Notes: a model not told the origin generated them from the letters alone. Shown: positions 44,433 to 54,700, numbered from the stretch's first letter. The stretch is DNA of 64,000 bases from an uncultured Prevotellaceae bacterium (GCA_900315095.1 OMXS01000015.1:1-64000); one strand, 5' to 3'. A program made the numbers and translations.

Positions 44433-44710
44433 GATTCAGACAACCAGAAAAAAAAGACGAAAAGAAAAATGTCCAATCGAAACCTAAGGACATATTCGTA
44501 TCTTTGCTCCGTGAAAATTATTCACCCGAGCAGACAGCAGAGTTCTCAGAACTCCAGTACCTCACAACGGCTGAAATAGCCTACAAGTTTGAGGAAATGA
44601 CAGATGTTAGCAAGTCATCACTCTCCAGATGGATGCTCGATGAAGGGTATCACACAACCACCTTCGAGGGTGCGATAGTATGGCAAGTTTACAGCAGACT
44701 TCATAAATGA
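44423..44710 (+). CDS. Hypothetical phage protein (HTH-like)
   Basis: 95 residues from ATG 44423. Basic N-terminus ('RQPEKKDEKKNVQSKPKD') and a helical C-terminal part 'LTTAEIAYKFEEMTDVSKSS' then 'LSRWMLDEGYHTTTFEG', which looks like a DNA-binding helix-turn-helix. Possibly a late regulator. No family recognised. Confidence 0.62.
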   Translation: MAIGFRQPEKKDEKKNVQSKPKDIFVSLLRENYSPEQTAEFSELQYLTTAEIAYKFEEMTDVSKSSLSRWMLDEGYHTTTFEGAIVWQVYSRLHK

Positions 44711-44715
44711 TTAGA

Positions 44716-44723
44716 TATTTTTG
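44716..44723 (+). promoter_or_regulatory. -7 box of small RNA 2
   Basis: TATTTTTG six bases after the stop of gene 44423-44710; -33 element not clear. Confidence 0.4.
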
Positions 44724-44727
44724 TATC

Positions 44728-44847
44728 ATGTTCTAATAATTAGGTACTTTTCTGCCGTGAGGCAGGAACTCACCGAGAAATGGAAAATCATATTTTAAGA
44801 GAATTTAAACCAAAGGCTGGCGCGTGAGCGTCGGCCTTTTTTTGTGT
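44728..44847 (+). ncRNA. Candidate small RNA 2 / mini-transcript with terminator
   Basis: About 115 nt from the promoter above to a terminator. The 5' hairpin CTGCC/GGCAG and the terminator stem AAGGCTGGCGC/GCGTCGGCCTT both have a GTGA tetraloop (GNRA type). The terminator is followed by a run of T. Between them lies a 15-codon frame starting at 44780 (MENHILREFKPKAGA). It may be a regulatory RNA or a leader. Confidence 0.5.
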
Positions 44848-44872
44848 CCTACTCGCTTAGCACTTTGTTTCC

Positions 44873-44880
44873 TAACTTTG
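44873..44880 (+). promoter_or_regulatory. -7 box of tail operon promoter
   Basis: TAACTTTG 22 bases before ATG 44903, directly after the terminator of small RNA 2. Confidence 0.5.
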
Positions 44881-44902
44881 TGGAAACAAAACGCCAGACA
44901 AT

Positions 44903-45904
44903 ATGCTTTTTTCACAATTTAAATGGAACAATGCCGCCGAGATTTCACCATACGTTCCGGCTTCGGCATCTCTCAGTTTTCAAAAAATGGAACACGCCCT
45001 TGGCAGTGTCGAGAGTTTGTTCCTTCTCAATCTCCTGGGCAGCACCATGCTTGCCCGGCTTCAGCGCATCTATGACGAGCGCATGTCAAGCGACACCGCA
45101 ACGCAGGAACTCGAGCGACAGGCACTCGATATTGCCAAACGAGCGGAAGCCAACCTCGCGTTCTGGTGGCACTTCGACTCTCTCAACCTGCGCATTACCG
45201 ACCAAGGATTCCAACGCCAGCAGTCCGACGAATGGGTGCCGGCATACAAGTATCAGGAGGACCGCATGCGTGAGAACTTCCACCAACAAGGACTCAATGC
45301 ACTTGATGCTCTTCTCGATTTTCTCGCCGATAATGTTAACAAGTTCCCTGAGTTCCGACGATCAGATGCATACACCAGACGACAGTTGTCAACAGTACGC
45401 AACCGTGCCGAAGTGGAGCAGTATCTTAACATCGGACATTCCACACTCGTCTTTCTTCGTCTGCAGGGAGAGTTCACCATGGCTGCAGGTGCAGACCTGC
45501 AGGCGACCATGGGAGCGACAACCTATAATCAGTATTGTGCATGGCTTCAGGCCCCAGACTCATATCCTGACGACTTCCCAGTTTCATTCGAACAGTTGCG
45601 CCAGAAGTGCGTACCGGTCATAGTCTTTGCTTCTGCTCTCCGACTTGTCCAGCGCACAGGAACCCTTACCGATAGAGGACTATACTTTGAGGCGGTCAAG
45701 GCAGCAGCTAGTGTCAATCATACCAAGACACCAGCCAATGACAAGCAGATAGGGGACCGTCTCGCCACTCTGAAGAAGGACCTTCTCGAATCTCAGTCCC
45801 ATCTGAAATCATTCCTTCGCACTTATTACCCTGACCTCTTCGGAGACGAGCCAGGTAATATAGTACGCGACAATGACAACCATAACGCTTTTTTTGCTAT
45901 ATGA
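44903..45904 (+). CDS. Structural phage protein of unknown type (head-tail region)
   Basis: 333 residues, soluble, largely helical ('ALGSVESLFLLNLLGSTMLA', 'LKKDLLESQSHLKSFLRTYY'). It reads like the uncharacterised head-tail junction proteins of Bacteroidetes phages, but no specific family was identified. First gene of the tail operon; ends in an ATGA overlap with the endolysin. Confidence 0.7.
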   Translation: MLFSQFKWNNAAEISPYVPASASLSFQKMEHALGSVESLFLLNLLGSTMLARLQRIYDERMSSDTATQELERQALDIAKRAEANLAFWWHFDSLNLRITDQGFQRQQSDEWVPAYKYQEDRMRENFHQQGLNALDALLDFLADNVNKFPEFRRSDAYTRRQLSTVRNRAEVEQYLNIGHSTLVFLRLQGEFTMAAGADLQATMGATTYNQYCAWLQAPDSYPDDFPVSFEQLRQKCVPVIVFASALRLVQRTGTLTDRGLYFEAVKAAASVNHTKTPANDKQIGDRLATLKKDLLESQSHLKSFLRTYYPDLFGDEPGNIVRDNDNHNAFFAI

Positions 45905-46575
45905 AAATAATCACTTTCCTCGTAGATGGAGGGCACGGCTCAGATACCGGCGGAAAGTTCTCGCCACCTCTCGAGAACCTTATCACTATAACAGGTGCCA
46001 TAGGAGTGCTGAAGGGCTCCGATGGCCACCAACGACTCCGCGAATACTATTATGCCCGTCTCGTGGCTGCAGAGGTAGTAAAACAACTCAGCGCACAAGG
46101 CGTTGACGCTCGTTTGCTCACTCCCGAGCAGACGGACGTTCCACTCAAAACACGTGTCGCGCGCGCTAACAAGGTAGTGCGACAACTCGGCAGGGAAAAC
46201 GTTTGTGTCATCTCTGTGCATCTTGACGCATGCCCTCCATGCGACGGCAAGTGGCATATCCCTGGAGGCGACGCAAACAACCGATGGAGCATGCGCGTGT
46301 CGCTCAATGCTTCCGAGGAGTCCAAGCATCTTGCCGACTGTTTTGCCAAGGCTGCAGAGGAAAACGGCATAGGTGTGCGACGACCGATGCCAAAGCAGAA
46401 CTGGTGGCCGCAGAACCTCGCCATCTGCCGTGACACTCATTGCCCTGCAGTTCTAGTTGAGGGCAAGTTCCAGGACAACATCGACGACGTGCGTTGGCTC
46501 ACTTCTCAGAAGGGCTTCGACGCAACAGTCGCAACATACGTCCGTGCAGCACTCCTGTACGCCAAAACAGCCTAA
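45901..46575 (+). CDS. N-acetylmuramoyl-L-alanine amidase (endolysin, Amidase_3)
   Basis: 224 residues, no signal peptide. Zinc ligands of Amidase_3 are visible: His12 in 'FLVDGGHGSDTGG', Glu in 'RLREYYYARLVAAEVV', His in 'VCVISVHLDACPP', and the catalytic Glu in 'PAVLVEGKFQDN'. It cuts the amide between MurNAc and L-Ala in peptidoglycan at lysis. Unusually it is separated by 8 kb from the holin, lying between head-tail genes. Confidence 0.88.
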   Translation: MKIITFLVDGGHGSDTGGKFSPPLENLITITGAIGVLKGSDGHQRLREYYYARLVAAEVVKQLSAQGVDARLLTPEQTDVPLKTRVARANKVVRQLGRENVCVISVHLDACPPCDGKWHIPGGDANNRWSMRVSLNASEESKHLADCFAKAAEENGIGVRRPMPKQNWWPQNLAICRDTHCPAVLVEGKFQDNIDDVRWLTSQKGFDATVATYVRAALLYAKTA

Positions 46576-46577
46576 AT

Positions 46578-47132
46578 ATGATAGCACCTACCACCACGAA
46601 CCAAGACAACCTCATCACTGCCGAGGAGTTTAACCGCCGCGTCAAGCAGTGGGGCGAAAAAGTCCGTGCCGAGTCGCACGGCGCTCTCACCGCCATGACG
46701 AAAGACTATAGCGGAAGACTACGTTCCCGGCTTAAGGACGTTGTGTCACTCGGCAAGGACGATGGCGTTGCCAAGTGGGTAGGATTCCGATTCGAGAGAT
46801 ATGGTGTCTTCGTCTCTTATGGCGTCGGGCGCGGCTGGATACGACAAGGCGACACTGTGGTACGTGCACGACGGGTGCACAAGGGCGAAGAGATATACAC
46901 CCAACTACGCAATAAGGGATATTCCAAAAAAGAGATTGCGCAATATTCCATACCTCTTTCCTCACCGGCAAAACCTCGCGTACCCAAGAACTGGCTCGAC
47001 CCAATGATAGACCGCCACATCGCGGAACTCGCCGACATCGCAGGCGAATACTATGGCGACGAGTCCATGCGCCATGTGCTCGAGGAGTTTGATAGAATGA
47101 GAATCGTAAAAAAAACAACCAATGTCAAGTAA
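46578..47132 (+). CDS. Tail completion/virion morphogenesis-like protein
   Basis: 184 residues from ATG 46578 (two bases after the previous stop). Has 'FNRRVKQWGEKVRAESHGAL', 'VSYGVGRGWIRQGDTVVRAR', and a conserved-looking 'PKNWLDPMIDRHIAELADIA', the style of gp10/tail-completion proteins that sit before the tape measure gene. Overlaps the tape measure gene by 11 bases. Family assignment tentative. Confidence 0.6.
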   Translation: MIAPTTTNQDNLITAEEFNRRVKQWGEKVRAESHGALTAMTKDYSGRLRSRLKDVVSLGKDDGVAKWVGFRFERYGVFVSYGVGRGWIRQGDTVVRARRVHKGEEIYTQLRNKGYSKKEIAQYSIPLSSPAKPRVPKNWLDPMIDRHIAELADIAGEYYGDESMRHVLEEFDRMRIVKKTTNVK

Positions 47133-50100
47133 GAACGTCAGTAGAACAGTCAAACTGTACATCGACAATCAGGAGATAGATGGCAGTGTCAAGTCGATAA
47201 AATCTCGCATCCGAGAACTTACAGCGGAGATGAATAAACTCACTGTAGGCACCAAGGAGTATGAGGAACGTGCCAAGAAGATACGAGAACTCAACGGCAT
47301 ACTCGCCGAGCACCGACGCAACATCAAGGCGGTAGCCGACGAGACAAACACACTCTCCAGTCGCTTCGGTAAGATAGCCGACGGTTTCAACCGCTATATG
47401 GGTGTCATTGGTGGAGCCATCGCTTCCATCACAGGACTCACCATGACAATTCGCAAGTCAGTCCAGGACTTCGCCGACATGGAGGAGGCAGAGGCACAGG
47501 TGCGCAAGTACACCGGAATGACAGCCGAACAGGTGAAGGAACTCAACGAAGAACTGAAGGCGCTCGACACACGAACATCACGCGAAGAACTCAATGCGCT
47601 TGCAGGAGAGGCTGGCCGTCTGGGCATCACCTCCAAGGATGCAATCATGGAGTTTGTAGATGGAGCCGATAAGATTCGTGTCGCTCTCGGCGACGACCTC
47701 GGAGAGACAGCCGTGCGAGACATCGGTAAACTCGCCCAGATGTTCGGAGAGGATAAGAAGCGAGGACTACGTGGTGCTATGCTCGCCACGGGTTCTGCAG
47801 TCAACGAACTTGCGCAGAACTCGTCTGCAGGTGCTGATGCCATTGTGCAGTTCACAGCACGTCTCGCTGGAGTGGCACAGCAGGCAGGACTGACACAGGC
47901 GGAAATCATGGGTATCGGCTCTGTCATGTCGCAGAACATGCAGGAGATACCAACATCCGCAACTGTCGTCTCGCAACTCATCACTAAGATGATGCAGGAC
48001 ACAGGACGCTTCGCCAAACTGGCAGGACAGAACGTGGAGGAGTTCTCCAACCTTCTGCGCACCGATGCCAACAAGGCGCTCGTCACCTTCCTCAATGCCA
48101 TGAAGCAGCGCGGTGGCTTCCAAGACATGGCTAAGATGTTCGACGAGATGAAGATGGATGGCACACGTGCCGTCGGTGTCCTCTCGGCTCTTGCCGGACA
48201 CCTCGACCAACTGGCAGAGGCGCAGTCTCTCGCCAATCAGGCTTACGAGGAAGGCATATCGGTCATCAACGAGTTCAACGTGCAGAACAATACAGTCCAG
48301 GCAAAACTCGACAAGGCTAAGAAGCAGTTCCATGAAATCAGCGTCGAACTGGGAGAGAAACTCATGCCTATCGCTCGCTATGGCATCACCACCGGCAGCG
48401 CAATGGTGAAGATGCTGATGCAAATCATCGAGTTTGTCGGAAAGTGGCGCACAACTCTCGTCGCCGTCACCCTCGCCATAGCAGCATATAACGTGCAGGC
48501 TGCTCTTGCCATGGTTCGCACAAAGCTATGGATTCCTCTCGTTACCAAGCTGAAGACTGCCTTCGCCGAACTGTGGACAGTGATGCAGAAGAACCCCATG
48601 GCAGCGGTGGCAACCGCCGCAGTGCTGCTCGTCGCGGCTCTTAACGACGTTATCCGTGCGTTTAATTCAGGAAGCCAGGCAGCCAAGGCATTCAAGAGCG
48701 CCAACGAAGAAGCAGCAGATGCGGTGGCAACGGAATCAGCACGTCTCGAGACTCTCATCGCTACGATACGCAACGCAAACGCTTCAGAGGAGGAGAGGAA
48801 GAAAGCACTCGAAGAACTGAACGGCAAAATCATGGCTGCTCACCTCGGCAATCTTACTGAGGAACAGGTGCGCACCGGCAACCTCACTCGACTGTTGAGC
48901 GCATACAATGCGCAACTCGAAAGGTCCATTAAACTCCGAGTGCTCGACAAGGAGATGGAAGAACTTGTGACGAATTACAGGAAAGGAGTTAAGCAGATTG
49001 AAAAAGGCGACTTGCTTACACAATTTCAAAGAGCAATAGGTGTTGACACATCTGATGTCGACAAAATGCTGTTAAGTGGACTGAAAACAACATTCGAGAA
49101 AGAAAAAGCGGCACTAATAAAGGAAATTAATGCCGTACAAAACTCTCCTCAGATGGTCATCGCCAACCCCGAACCATGGCGAGACAATGGCTACACTATC
49201 TTCGAGGACGATATAACCACTCCTGGTTCTGGTGGCGGTGGCACATCAGGTGGTAGTGGTTCCAATGGCAAGAAAGGAAGAGGTGGCAGCACTGAAGCAA
49301 AAGTGAGAAAAGAAGTGAGAGCCGAACTGCTTAAGATAGATGCTGAATATACCGCAAAACAAAACGAACTCCGAGAACAGTTTGTAAAGGGAGAGATTGC
49401 ATCAACAGAAGAGTTGAATGCTAAGATCCAGGAACTAGAACTCGAGAGACTGAAAAAAGAACTTCAAGTTGCTAACCTTGAACCGGCAAAACGGGAGGAG
49501 GTGGCAAAGAAAATTCTCGATATGAAGGTAAGGCTGAAAGAAGAACTCGATAATATCCTCGAAGAGATGAATGAACACGAGGACGAGTCCTACGAAAAGC
49601 AGTTGAAAAACCTCGAGGGAAACCTGCGCAAGCAGGAATCGGTTCTGAAGCAATCACTCGACAACCAGCTCATAACTCAGGAACAGTACAACGATGAGCT
49701 TGCGAAGATAATGTCCATAAACGATGCACAGCAAGCGAAAGTAAGAGAAAAAGAGGCAGAAAAACGATTCGCTCTAATGGACAAGGAGCACGAGCAGAAA
49801 CTCATTGCACTTGAACGCGATTATTATGAACAGCTGACATCTGAAGAAGAATTTGAAGAACGCAAGCGGGAAGCAGAAAAGGAATTTCTGCAGCAAGCAC
49901 TTGATACGCTGGAACTGTCTGCAGAGAAAAGGCAGGAACTGCAGAATGAAATAGATAATCTCGAAATGGAGAGGGCGAAAGAGAAGTACGATAAGCAACT
50001 CGGGCAACTCAATAAAACCTTCGATTCCATGCAAGATATGGCACAGAATTTCGGAGAAGAGTGGGGGACCATGATGCAGACATTCTTCGACTCAGGCGAA

Positions 50101-50706
50101 CTGCAACTTGGGGAATTCCTGAAATCGTTGCTCAAAATCACACTCGACGCTCTCGAGAAAACCGTGTTAATGGCAGTGGCAGAAAGGACGGTAAAGAATA
50201 TCGCATCCCTCGGTTTGGCTGGAATGGCAAAAGCAGCACTCGAGATAGCGGCAATAACGGCTGCATTCGAGACTGCAAAGGCAGCCGTAATGTCATTCGA
50301 CACTGGCGGCTTCACCGGCTCTGGCGCATGGAACGAGCCAAAGGGTATCGTCCATGCCAACGAGTTCGTCGCTAACCGCTATGCCACACGCAATCCTAAC
50401 CTCTTGCCTGTGCTCAATCTCATCGACCATGCGCAGCGGGTAGGCTCCGTCCAGAACCTTACACCGCAGGACGTGGCAGCGGTACTGCCATCACAGCACT
50501 ATGCAACAGTCGCTCAACCTTCAAACAACAACACCCAGCGAGCAGTCGTCTCGCAGATGCCTGCAGAGATGGTCAATCTGATGCGGCAACTGTCAAAGCG
50601 ACTGGAGGAACCTCTTATTGCAGAGACTTATGTCACCGGCAAGCGCGGAATATCTGAAGCGCAGACACTCACCGATAAAATGAAATCTAATGTTTCACGA
50701 CGCTAA
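47122..50706 (+). CDS. Tail tape measure protein
   Basis: 1194 residues. N-terminal coiled coil ('SIKSRIRELTAEMNKLTVGT'), then the phage-minor-tail core 'MEEAEAQVRKYTGMTAEQVK' through 'MQEIPTSATVVSQLITKMMQ'. Hydrophobic segments lie near residues 440-520 ('LVAVTLAIAAYNVQAALAMV'). A Gly-rich linker and a long charged coiled coil follow, and then 'MSFDTGGFTGSGAWNEPKGI', typical of tape measure C-termini. It sets tail length and is injected with DNA. Size implies a long tail, so the phage is probably a siphovirus (no sheath gene seen). Confidence 0.9.
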   Translation: MSSKNVSRTVKLYIDNQEIDGSVKSIKSRIRELTAEMNKLTVGTKEYEERAKKIRELNGILAEHRRNIKAVADETNTLSSRFGKIADGFNRYMGVIGGAIASITGLTMTIRKSVQDFADMEEAEAQVRKYTGMTAEQVKELNEELKALDTRTSREELNALAGEAGRLGITSKDAIMEFVDGADKIRVALGDDLGETAVRDIGKLAQMFGEDKKRGLRGAMLATGSAVNELAQNSSAGADAIVQFTARLAGVAQQAGLTQAEIMGIGSVMSQNMQEIPTSATVVSQLITKMMQDTGRFAKLAGQNVEEFSNLLRTDANKALVTFLNAMKQRGGFQDMAKMFDEMKMDGTRAVGVLSALAGHLDQLAEAQSLANQAYEEGISVINEFNVQNNTVQAKLDKAKKQFHEISVELGEKLMPIARYGITTGSAMVKMLMQIIEFVGKWRTTLVAVTLAIAAYNVQAALAMVRTKLWIPLVTKLKTAFAELWTVMQKNPMAAVATAAVLLVAALNDVIRAFNSGSQAAKAFKSANEEAADAVATESARLETLIATIRNANASEEERKKALEELNGKIMAAHLGNLTEEQVRTGNLTRLLSAYNAQLERSIKLRVLDKEMEELVTNYRKGVKQIEKGDLLTQFQRAIGVDTSDVDKMLLSGLKTTFEKEKAALIKEINAVQNSPQMVIANPEPWRDNGYTIFEDDITTPGSGGGGTSGGSGSNGKKGRGGSTEAKVRKEVRAELLKIDAEYTAKQNELREQFVKGEIASTEELNAKIQELELERLKKELQVANLEPAKREEVAKKILDMKVRLKEELDNILEEMNEHEDESYEKQLKNLEGNLRKQESVLKQSLDNQLITQEQYNDELAKIMSINDAQQAKVREKEAEKRFALMDKEHEQKLIALERDYYEQLTSEEEFEERKREAEKEFLQQALDTLELSAEKRQELQNEIDNLEMERAKEKYDKQLGQLNKTFDSMQDMAQNFGEEWGTMMQTFFDSGELQLGEFLKSLLKITLDALEKTVLMAVAERTVKNIASLGLAGMAKAALEIAAITAAFETAKAAVMSFDTGGFTGSGAWNEPKGIVHANEFVANRYATRNPNLLPVLNLIDHAQRVGSVQNLTPQDVAAVLPSQHYATVAQPSNNNTQRAVVSQMPAEMVNLMRQLSKRLEEPLIAETYVTGKRGISEAQTLTDKMKSNVSRR

Positions 50707-50716
50707 AATCATCATC

Positions 50717-53284
50717 ATGCTAACACTACTTATAGACGCGATGAACGTCAACCTCTCGGCAGGCTCGTCATTCGAGTTCTACGACCGCAATCCTCTCTTC
50801 AGCAAGGAGGGGCAGCACACTCTGGATATAGATGTCGACCTTGGCGACCCGCAAAACGCCTATGTCTATCACGACATGCACCGCATTGACTGTCCGCGAA
50901 GACCTTCAGGAAGGGCTGCTGTACTCTTCTCCGAGAAGGGAATCATCATCAAGGGCACCGAAATAGTGCTGGAGATAGACGAGCGAAAGGCGAAGATACA
51001 GATTGTATCCGGCAACTCCGAACTCAACTATCTTTCAGGAGGCGACCAGACGCTGCACTCGCTCGACCTCGGAAGCACACCAGAACTTACTCCGGAAGTG
51101 GCCATGCAGTCGCTCACTCCTGGCACTTATGACTTTGTGTGCTCGCCAGTCTGCGTAAAAAATACGTTCACGATGTCTGGGACAATGATGTCTGTCGATG
51201 GAGACGATACACTCTACAATGAAATGTTTATCGGGTCTGACGGACAGGCAAAGTACGTTGACGGTACTATCCTCAACCCGATGCCTTACCTCTATGCTGT
51301 TGTGGAACGTGTGGTGCAGGCACTGGGCTACACCATGAAGGCAAACTTCATCCGTGAAGATCCTGCACTTAGCAAGTTGGTGGTGATCAATGGTTATCAC
51401 TCGCAGAATTACGCCGAGATGATGCCCAATATGCTTGTTGATGACTTCCTTACCATGGTGGAGAATTTCACCGGCTGCGTCATCGTGGTTGACCAGGCAG
51501 AGAAGAAAGTGGAGATACTGCAGAAGAACTTCTTCTACGACAATGCCGAGGAGGAAGTTGTTGACAGTAGCGACATCATCGGGGATATCCAACGAAAGTA
51601 CGACGAGGATTCACCCGAGAACCTGCTATACAACAATGTGTCTTACGACTTCCCCAAGACGGAGACATACAATTACTGGAGCATCGACAAAGAACTGTGG
51701 AAGACATTGCTTATAGAGGATTGTCCTGACCACAGCAGCGAATATACAGACCCTGTCTTCAAGGAGCATTTCATGAATTGCTGGCGGTACATGAACGACG
51801 GGGTGATTCCTACCAGAGACGGCTCAAAGGACGCTATAATTGCCAAGTATAACCGCTCGGTGGTTTACCGCGACAAGGCTTACAACGACAATAACCTTGT
51901 TGTACTTCGCGCTATAGACAATAAGGATAAGCCAACAGTAATGCTCATCCGTATCGTCAACCAGTACGGTGGCCACTACGACGAGCGTTCCGAGAACGAG
52001 ATGAAACTCAAGGTTGTGCCAACGGAAATAGTATGGTGGATGGACCCTATGCGCACCGGCATAAGGGTGTTTCTGCCTATGCCGTTTGCAAGACAGTCGG
52101 ATATTCCGGACACGGAAGCGACAGACAGCAACGAAAAGGGTCTGAACGAGTTTATCAACGAGGGCGCAGAACAGGACAATATGGAGGAGCGCCTGTTTGT
52201 TGGCTTCTACCTTGGAAAGAAAAACTGCAACTGGAAGTACAATGCAACACGTTTCATCTACTTCCCTGTTGTGGTGCCGTCGAATGTGGTGGAGGCAAGA
52301 ACACACGCCATCTATGGTCCTACATACGAGTATCAAGATTTCTGGGGCTCAGGAAGATGGTGGATATATCCTTATTTTCTCCGCGTGGCCCGCCACGACT
52401 ACGGTGAACCTCTCTGCAATATGCAGATTCTCGGAGAGACGGGAATGTATAACCGCTACTACAAGAACGCTCTCAACATTAACTTCACACAGCCGGTTAC
52501 CATCAAGTTCCGCTCGCTTGACTTGCGCGACTCGCGGAAGATTTTCATCATCGGAAATCAACGCTTCTTCTGCGCGGAACTGAAGCATCGTGCAACGGCA
52601 AACGCCGTGTCTGAGGTCATCGAAGGAACGTTCTACCAGGTGCTTGACAACGCCGACGAGGCGCTGCCGCAACGCACCATAACCATAACGGCTAAGGTGT
52701 ACCAGAAGGAGGGGTGCATTGTCTTCCTCTCTTCCGAGTCGCTGCCATGCGACGTGTCGTTTGCCTTCATCGCTCGAAGCTCACAGTCTGTCATGCGTAA
52801 GGTATTCACCATGCAGAAGGGAACGCGAACGGCTTACTTCTACAGCAGTCTCATGGCTTTCAACAGCTTCGCATTCGATGGCGACATCACGCCTGCGGTG
52901 GATGATGGGCGCACAACATACACCACGGAAGTAGTGCCGGTGCAGACCAAGGAGGTTTATGTCTCCGTCGCATTCCTCGCAAGCACCGAACACATAGGAG
53001 GTACTATCGACGTGAGAATATCAGAGGTCTTGGAATATCCGATAGAGGTGGAAGTTGGCTATTCTGATGGTACGCTGTTCCGGACATGCAACGTGACCAT
53101 TGGGGCGGGCACCAGCCGAGGGACAACGGAAATAAGTGAGTTGCCAGACGGGGAGTTCACAATGGCCATCATGAGGACAGATGACAACGACACCAATAGA
53201 TACTTGCCTGACAATGCACGAGAGGAGGCGGAATGGGCACCGCCACGACAGCAGGACGAGGTGGTTCCTGATGATGAAGAGTAA
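50717..53284 (+). CDS. Tail protein downstream of tape measure (distal tail/baseplate type)
   Basis: 855 residues from ATG 50717, ten bases after the tape measure stop; an in-frame start at 50690 would overlap that gene. Beta-rich ('LSAGSSFEFYDRNPLFSKEG', 'TIKFRSLDLRDSRKIFIIGN'). The position right after the tape measure and the mixed beta make-up suggest a tail-tip hub or baseplate protein. No enzyme motif recognised. Confidence 0.75.
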   Translation: MLTLLIDAMNVNLSAGSSFEFYDRNPLFSKEGQHTLDIDVDLGDPQNAYVYHDMHRIDCPRRPSGRAAVLFSEKGIIIKGTEIVLEIDERKAKIQIVSGNSELNYLSGGDQTLHSLDLGSTPELTPEVAMQSLTPGTYDFVCSPVCVKNTFTMSGTMMSVDGDDTLYNEMFIGSDGQAKYVDGTILNPMPYLYAVVERVVQALGYTMKANFIREDPALSKLVVINGYHSQNYAEMMPNMLVDDFLTMVENFTGCVIVVDQAEKKVEILQKNFFYDNAEEEVVDSSDIIGDIQRKYDEDSPENLLYNNVSYDFPKTETYNYWSIDKELWKTLLIEDCPDHSSEYTDPVFKEHFMNCWRYMNDGVIPTRDGSKDAIIAKYNRSVVYRDKAYNDNNLVVLRAIDNKDKPTVMLIRIVNQYGGHYDERSENEMKLKVVPTEIVWWMDPMRTGIRVFLPMPFARQSDIPDTEATDSNEKGLNEFINEGAEQDNMEERLFVGFYLGKKNCNWKYNATRFIYFPVVVPSNVVEARTHAIYGPTYEYQDFWGSGRWWIYPYFLRVARHDYGEPLCNMQILGETGMYNRYYKNALNINFTQPVTIKFRSLDLRDSRKIFIIGNQRFFCAELKHRATANAVSEVIEGTFYQVLDNADEALPQRTITITAKVYQKEGCIVFLSSESLPCDVSFAFIARSSQSVMRKVFTMQKGTRTAYFYSSLMAFNSFAFDGDITPAVDDGRTTYTTEVVPVQTKEVYVSVAFLASTEHIGGTIDVRISEVLEYPIEVEVGYSDGTLFRTCNVTIGAGTSRGTTEISELPDGEFTMAIMRTDDNDTNRYLPDNAREEAEWAPPRQQDEVVPDDEE

Positions 53285-53302
53285 CTTTAAAAAAATAGCA
53301 CC

Positions 53303-53821
53303 ATGTTTAAAGAATATATCATTGACCTTTGTCGACGTCACCATGACATTCATCACCGTGACGACGAGATTCATTTCATCGACCTGAGCACCGACAGACG
53401 CAACACTGCCCTCGCTCAGCAGATGCGCTACCCTGGTGTGTTCCTCGACCGCACGGGTTACACATACAGGACTACCGGCAACGGACTTCGCCGCTACGCT
53501 AATATGACTCTCGATATATGGCAGCATGTTACAGACACAGCCGACTACGACCAGATAGAACGGGTCATAGAGAAGTGCGACAGCATCCTAAATGATTTTG
53601 TTATGATGATGATGACCGACCGGCGCTCACGCAAGCACAAGTTCTTGCTCGGCATCTCCTTCGACGGCATGCAGGTGCAGGAAATCATGAACGAGCAGAA
53701 CGCTCTCTATGGGGTCCGCGCGTCTTTCCTCTTGCCCGAGAACCAGTGCATAACTGACATCGAGGAGCGCTTCCGCATAGAAGGAACATTTGACCAGACT
53801 TTCACTAATCCTTTCGATTAA
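53303..53821 (+). CDS. Tail-associated protein with GTFDxTFxxPFD C-terminus
   Basis: 172 residues, helical then beta. The C-terminal end 'IEGTFDQTFTNPFD' closely matches the end of the protein at 57260-58384 ('GHGTFDETFSLPFD'). It lies between the tail-tip gene and a helical protein. Not recognised; the shared terminal peptide points to a common docking site in the tail. Confidence 0.68.
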   Translation: MFKEYIIDLCRRHHDIHHRDDEIHFIDLSTDRRNTALAQQMRYPGVFLDRTGYTYRTTGNGLRRYANMTLDIWQHVTDTADYDQIERVIEKCDSILNDFVMMMMTDRRSRKHKFLLGISFDGMQVQEIMNEQNALYGVRASFLLPENQCITDIEERFRIEGTFDQTFTNPFD

Positions 53822-53822
53822 T

Positions 53823-54665
53823 ATGAAGAATATCACTCTCGAATATCGTAGGTTCTTCAGAACGAGGACGATAAAGACGACTCTCCCTGAGAACTGGCGC
53901 GAACTGGATGCAAAACAGTTTGTCTATGCCGTGAAATTGTGGATGGGCGAGGTAGGTCTGTCCGAGTTCCTACACCATTTTCTTGGCATCAAGAAAATGG
54001 TAATAAGCCTTCTCAGCGACTATCAGATGTGGGTGCTCATGCACGAGATTGACTGGATACAGAACTTGAAGGAGCCACACAACGCCTTCTTCATCGAGAC
54101 GCTGCCGGGAACGTCTCTCGAGTCTCCAGGCGACAGACTGAAGGGATGCTCTCTGCAGCAGTTTATGACTGCAGACACTTTCTTCTCTCTCTATTGTGTC
54201 AATCAGGAGAGGGACAATCTTCACGCCTTCATCGCATCACTGTATAAGAGGGACAATGAGGTGTTCTCCGTCGAGGAACCTGTGGAGCCTCAGATGCAGA
54301 ACAGCAAGAGACTTGTTGTTCTCGACGAGCACATCGAGCAGGTCGAGCGACTGCCAGAGATAATGAAGCAGGCGGTGTTTCTGAACTTCATCCTTATCAG
54401 GTCATGGCTGTCACGTGCTTTCCCCTTGGTCTTTCCGGAACCTGAGGAGGAAGAACCTGGCATCAGACGCAACAAACGACAGAGGAAACCGAAGCCTGTT
54501 GACTGGGTGAGCATTTTCGATGCTCTTGTAGGGGATAACCTGGCAGACATGGAGAAGTACAAGGCAATACCCGCAACAGACGCCTTCCGCATCATGAACC
54601 GCCGCATCAGGGAGGCAAGGATGAGGGCAGCGGAAAAGGCTCAACGTAACGTGAGAAGACACTGA
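53823..54665 (+). CDS. Hypothetical helical tail-region protein
   Basis: 280 residues from ATG 53823. Begins 'NITLEYRRFFRTRTIKTTLP'; helical throughout, with acidic 'FPEPEEEEPG' and basic 'RRNKRQRKPKP' segments adjacent and a very basic C-terminus ('ARMRAAEKAQRNVRRH'). Not recognised. Confidence 0.68.
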   Translation: MKNITLEYRRFFRTRTIKTTLPENWRELDAKQFVYAVKLWMGEVGLSEFLHHFLGIKKMVISLLSDYQMWVLMHEIDWIQNLKEPHNAFFIETLPGTSLESPGDRLKGCSLQQFMTADTFFSLYCVNQERDNLHAFIASLYKRDNEVFSVEEPVEPQMQNSKRLVVLDEHIEQVERLPEIMKQAVFLNFILIRSWLSRAFPLVFPEPEEEEPGIRRNKRQRKPKPVDWVSIFDALVGDNLADMEKYKAIPATDAFRIMNRRIREARMRAAEKAQRNVRRH

Positions 54666-54700
54666 CAGAATGTGTCCTAACGATATATCTCTGCTTTCGC

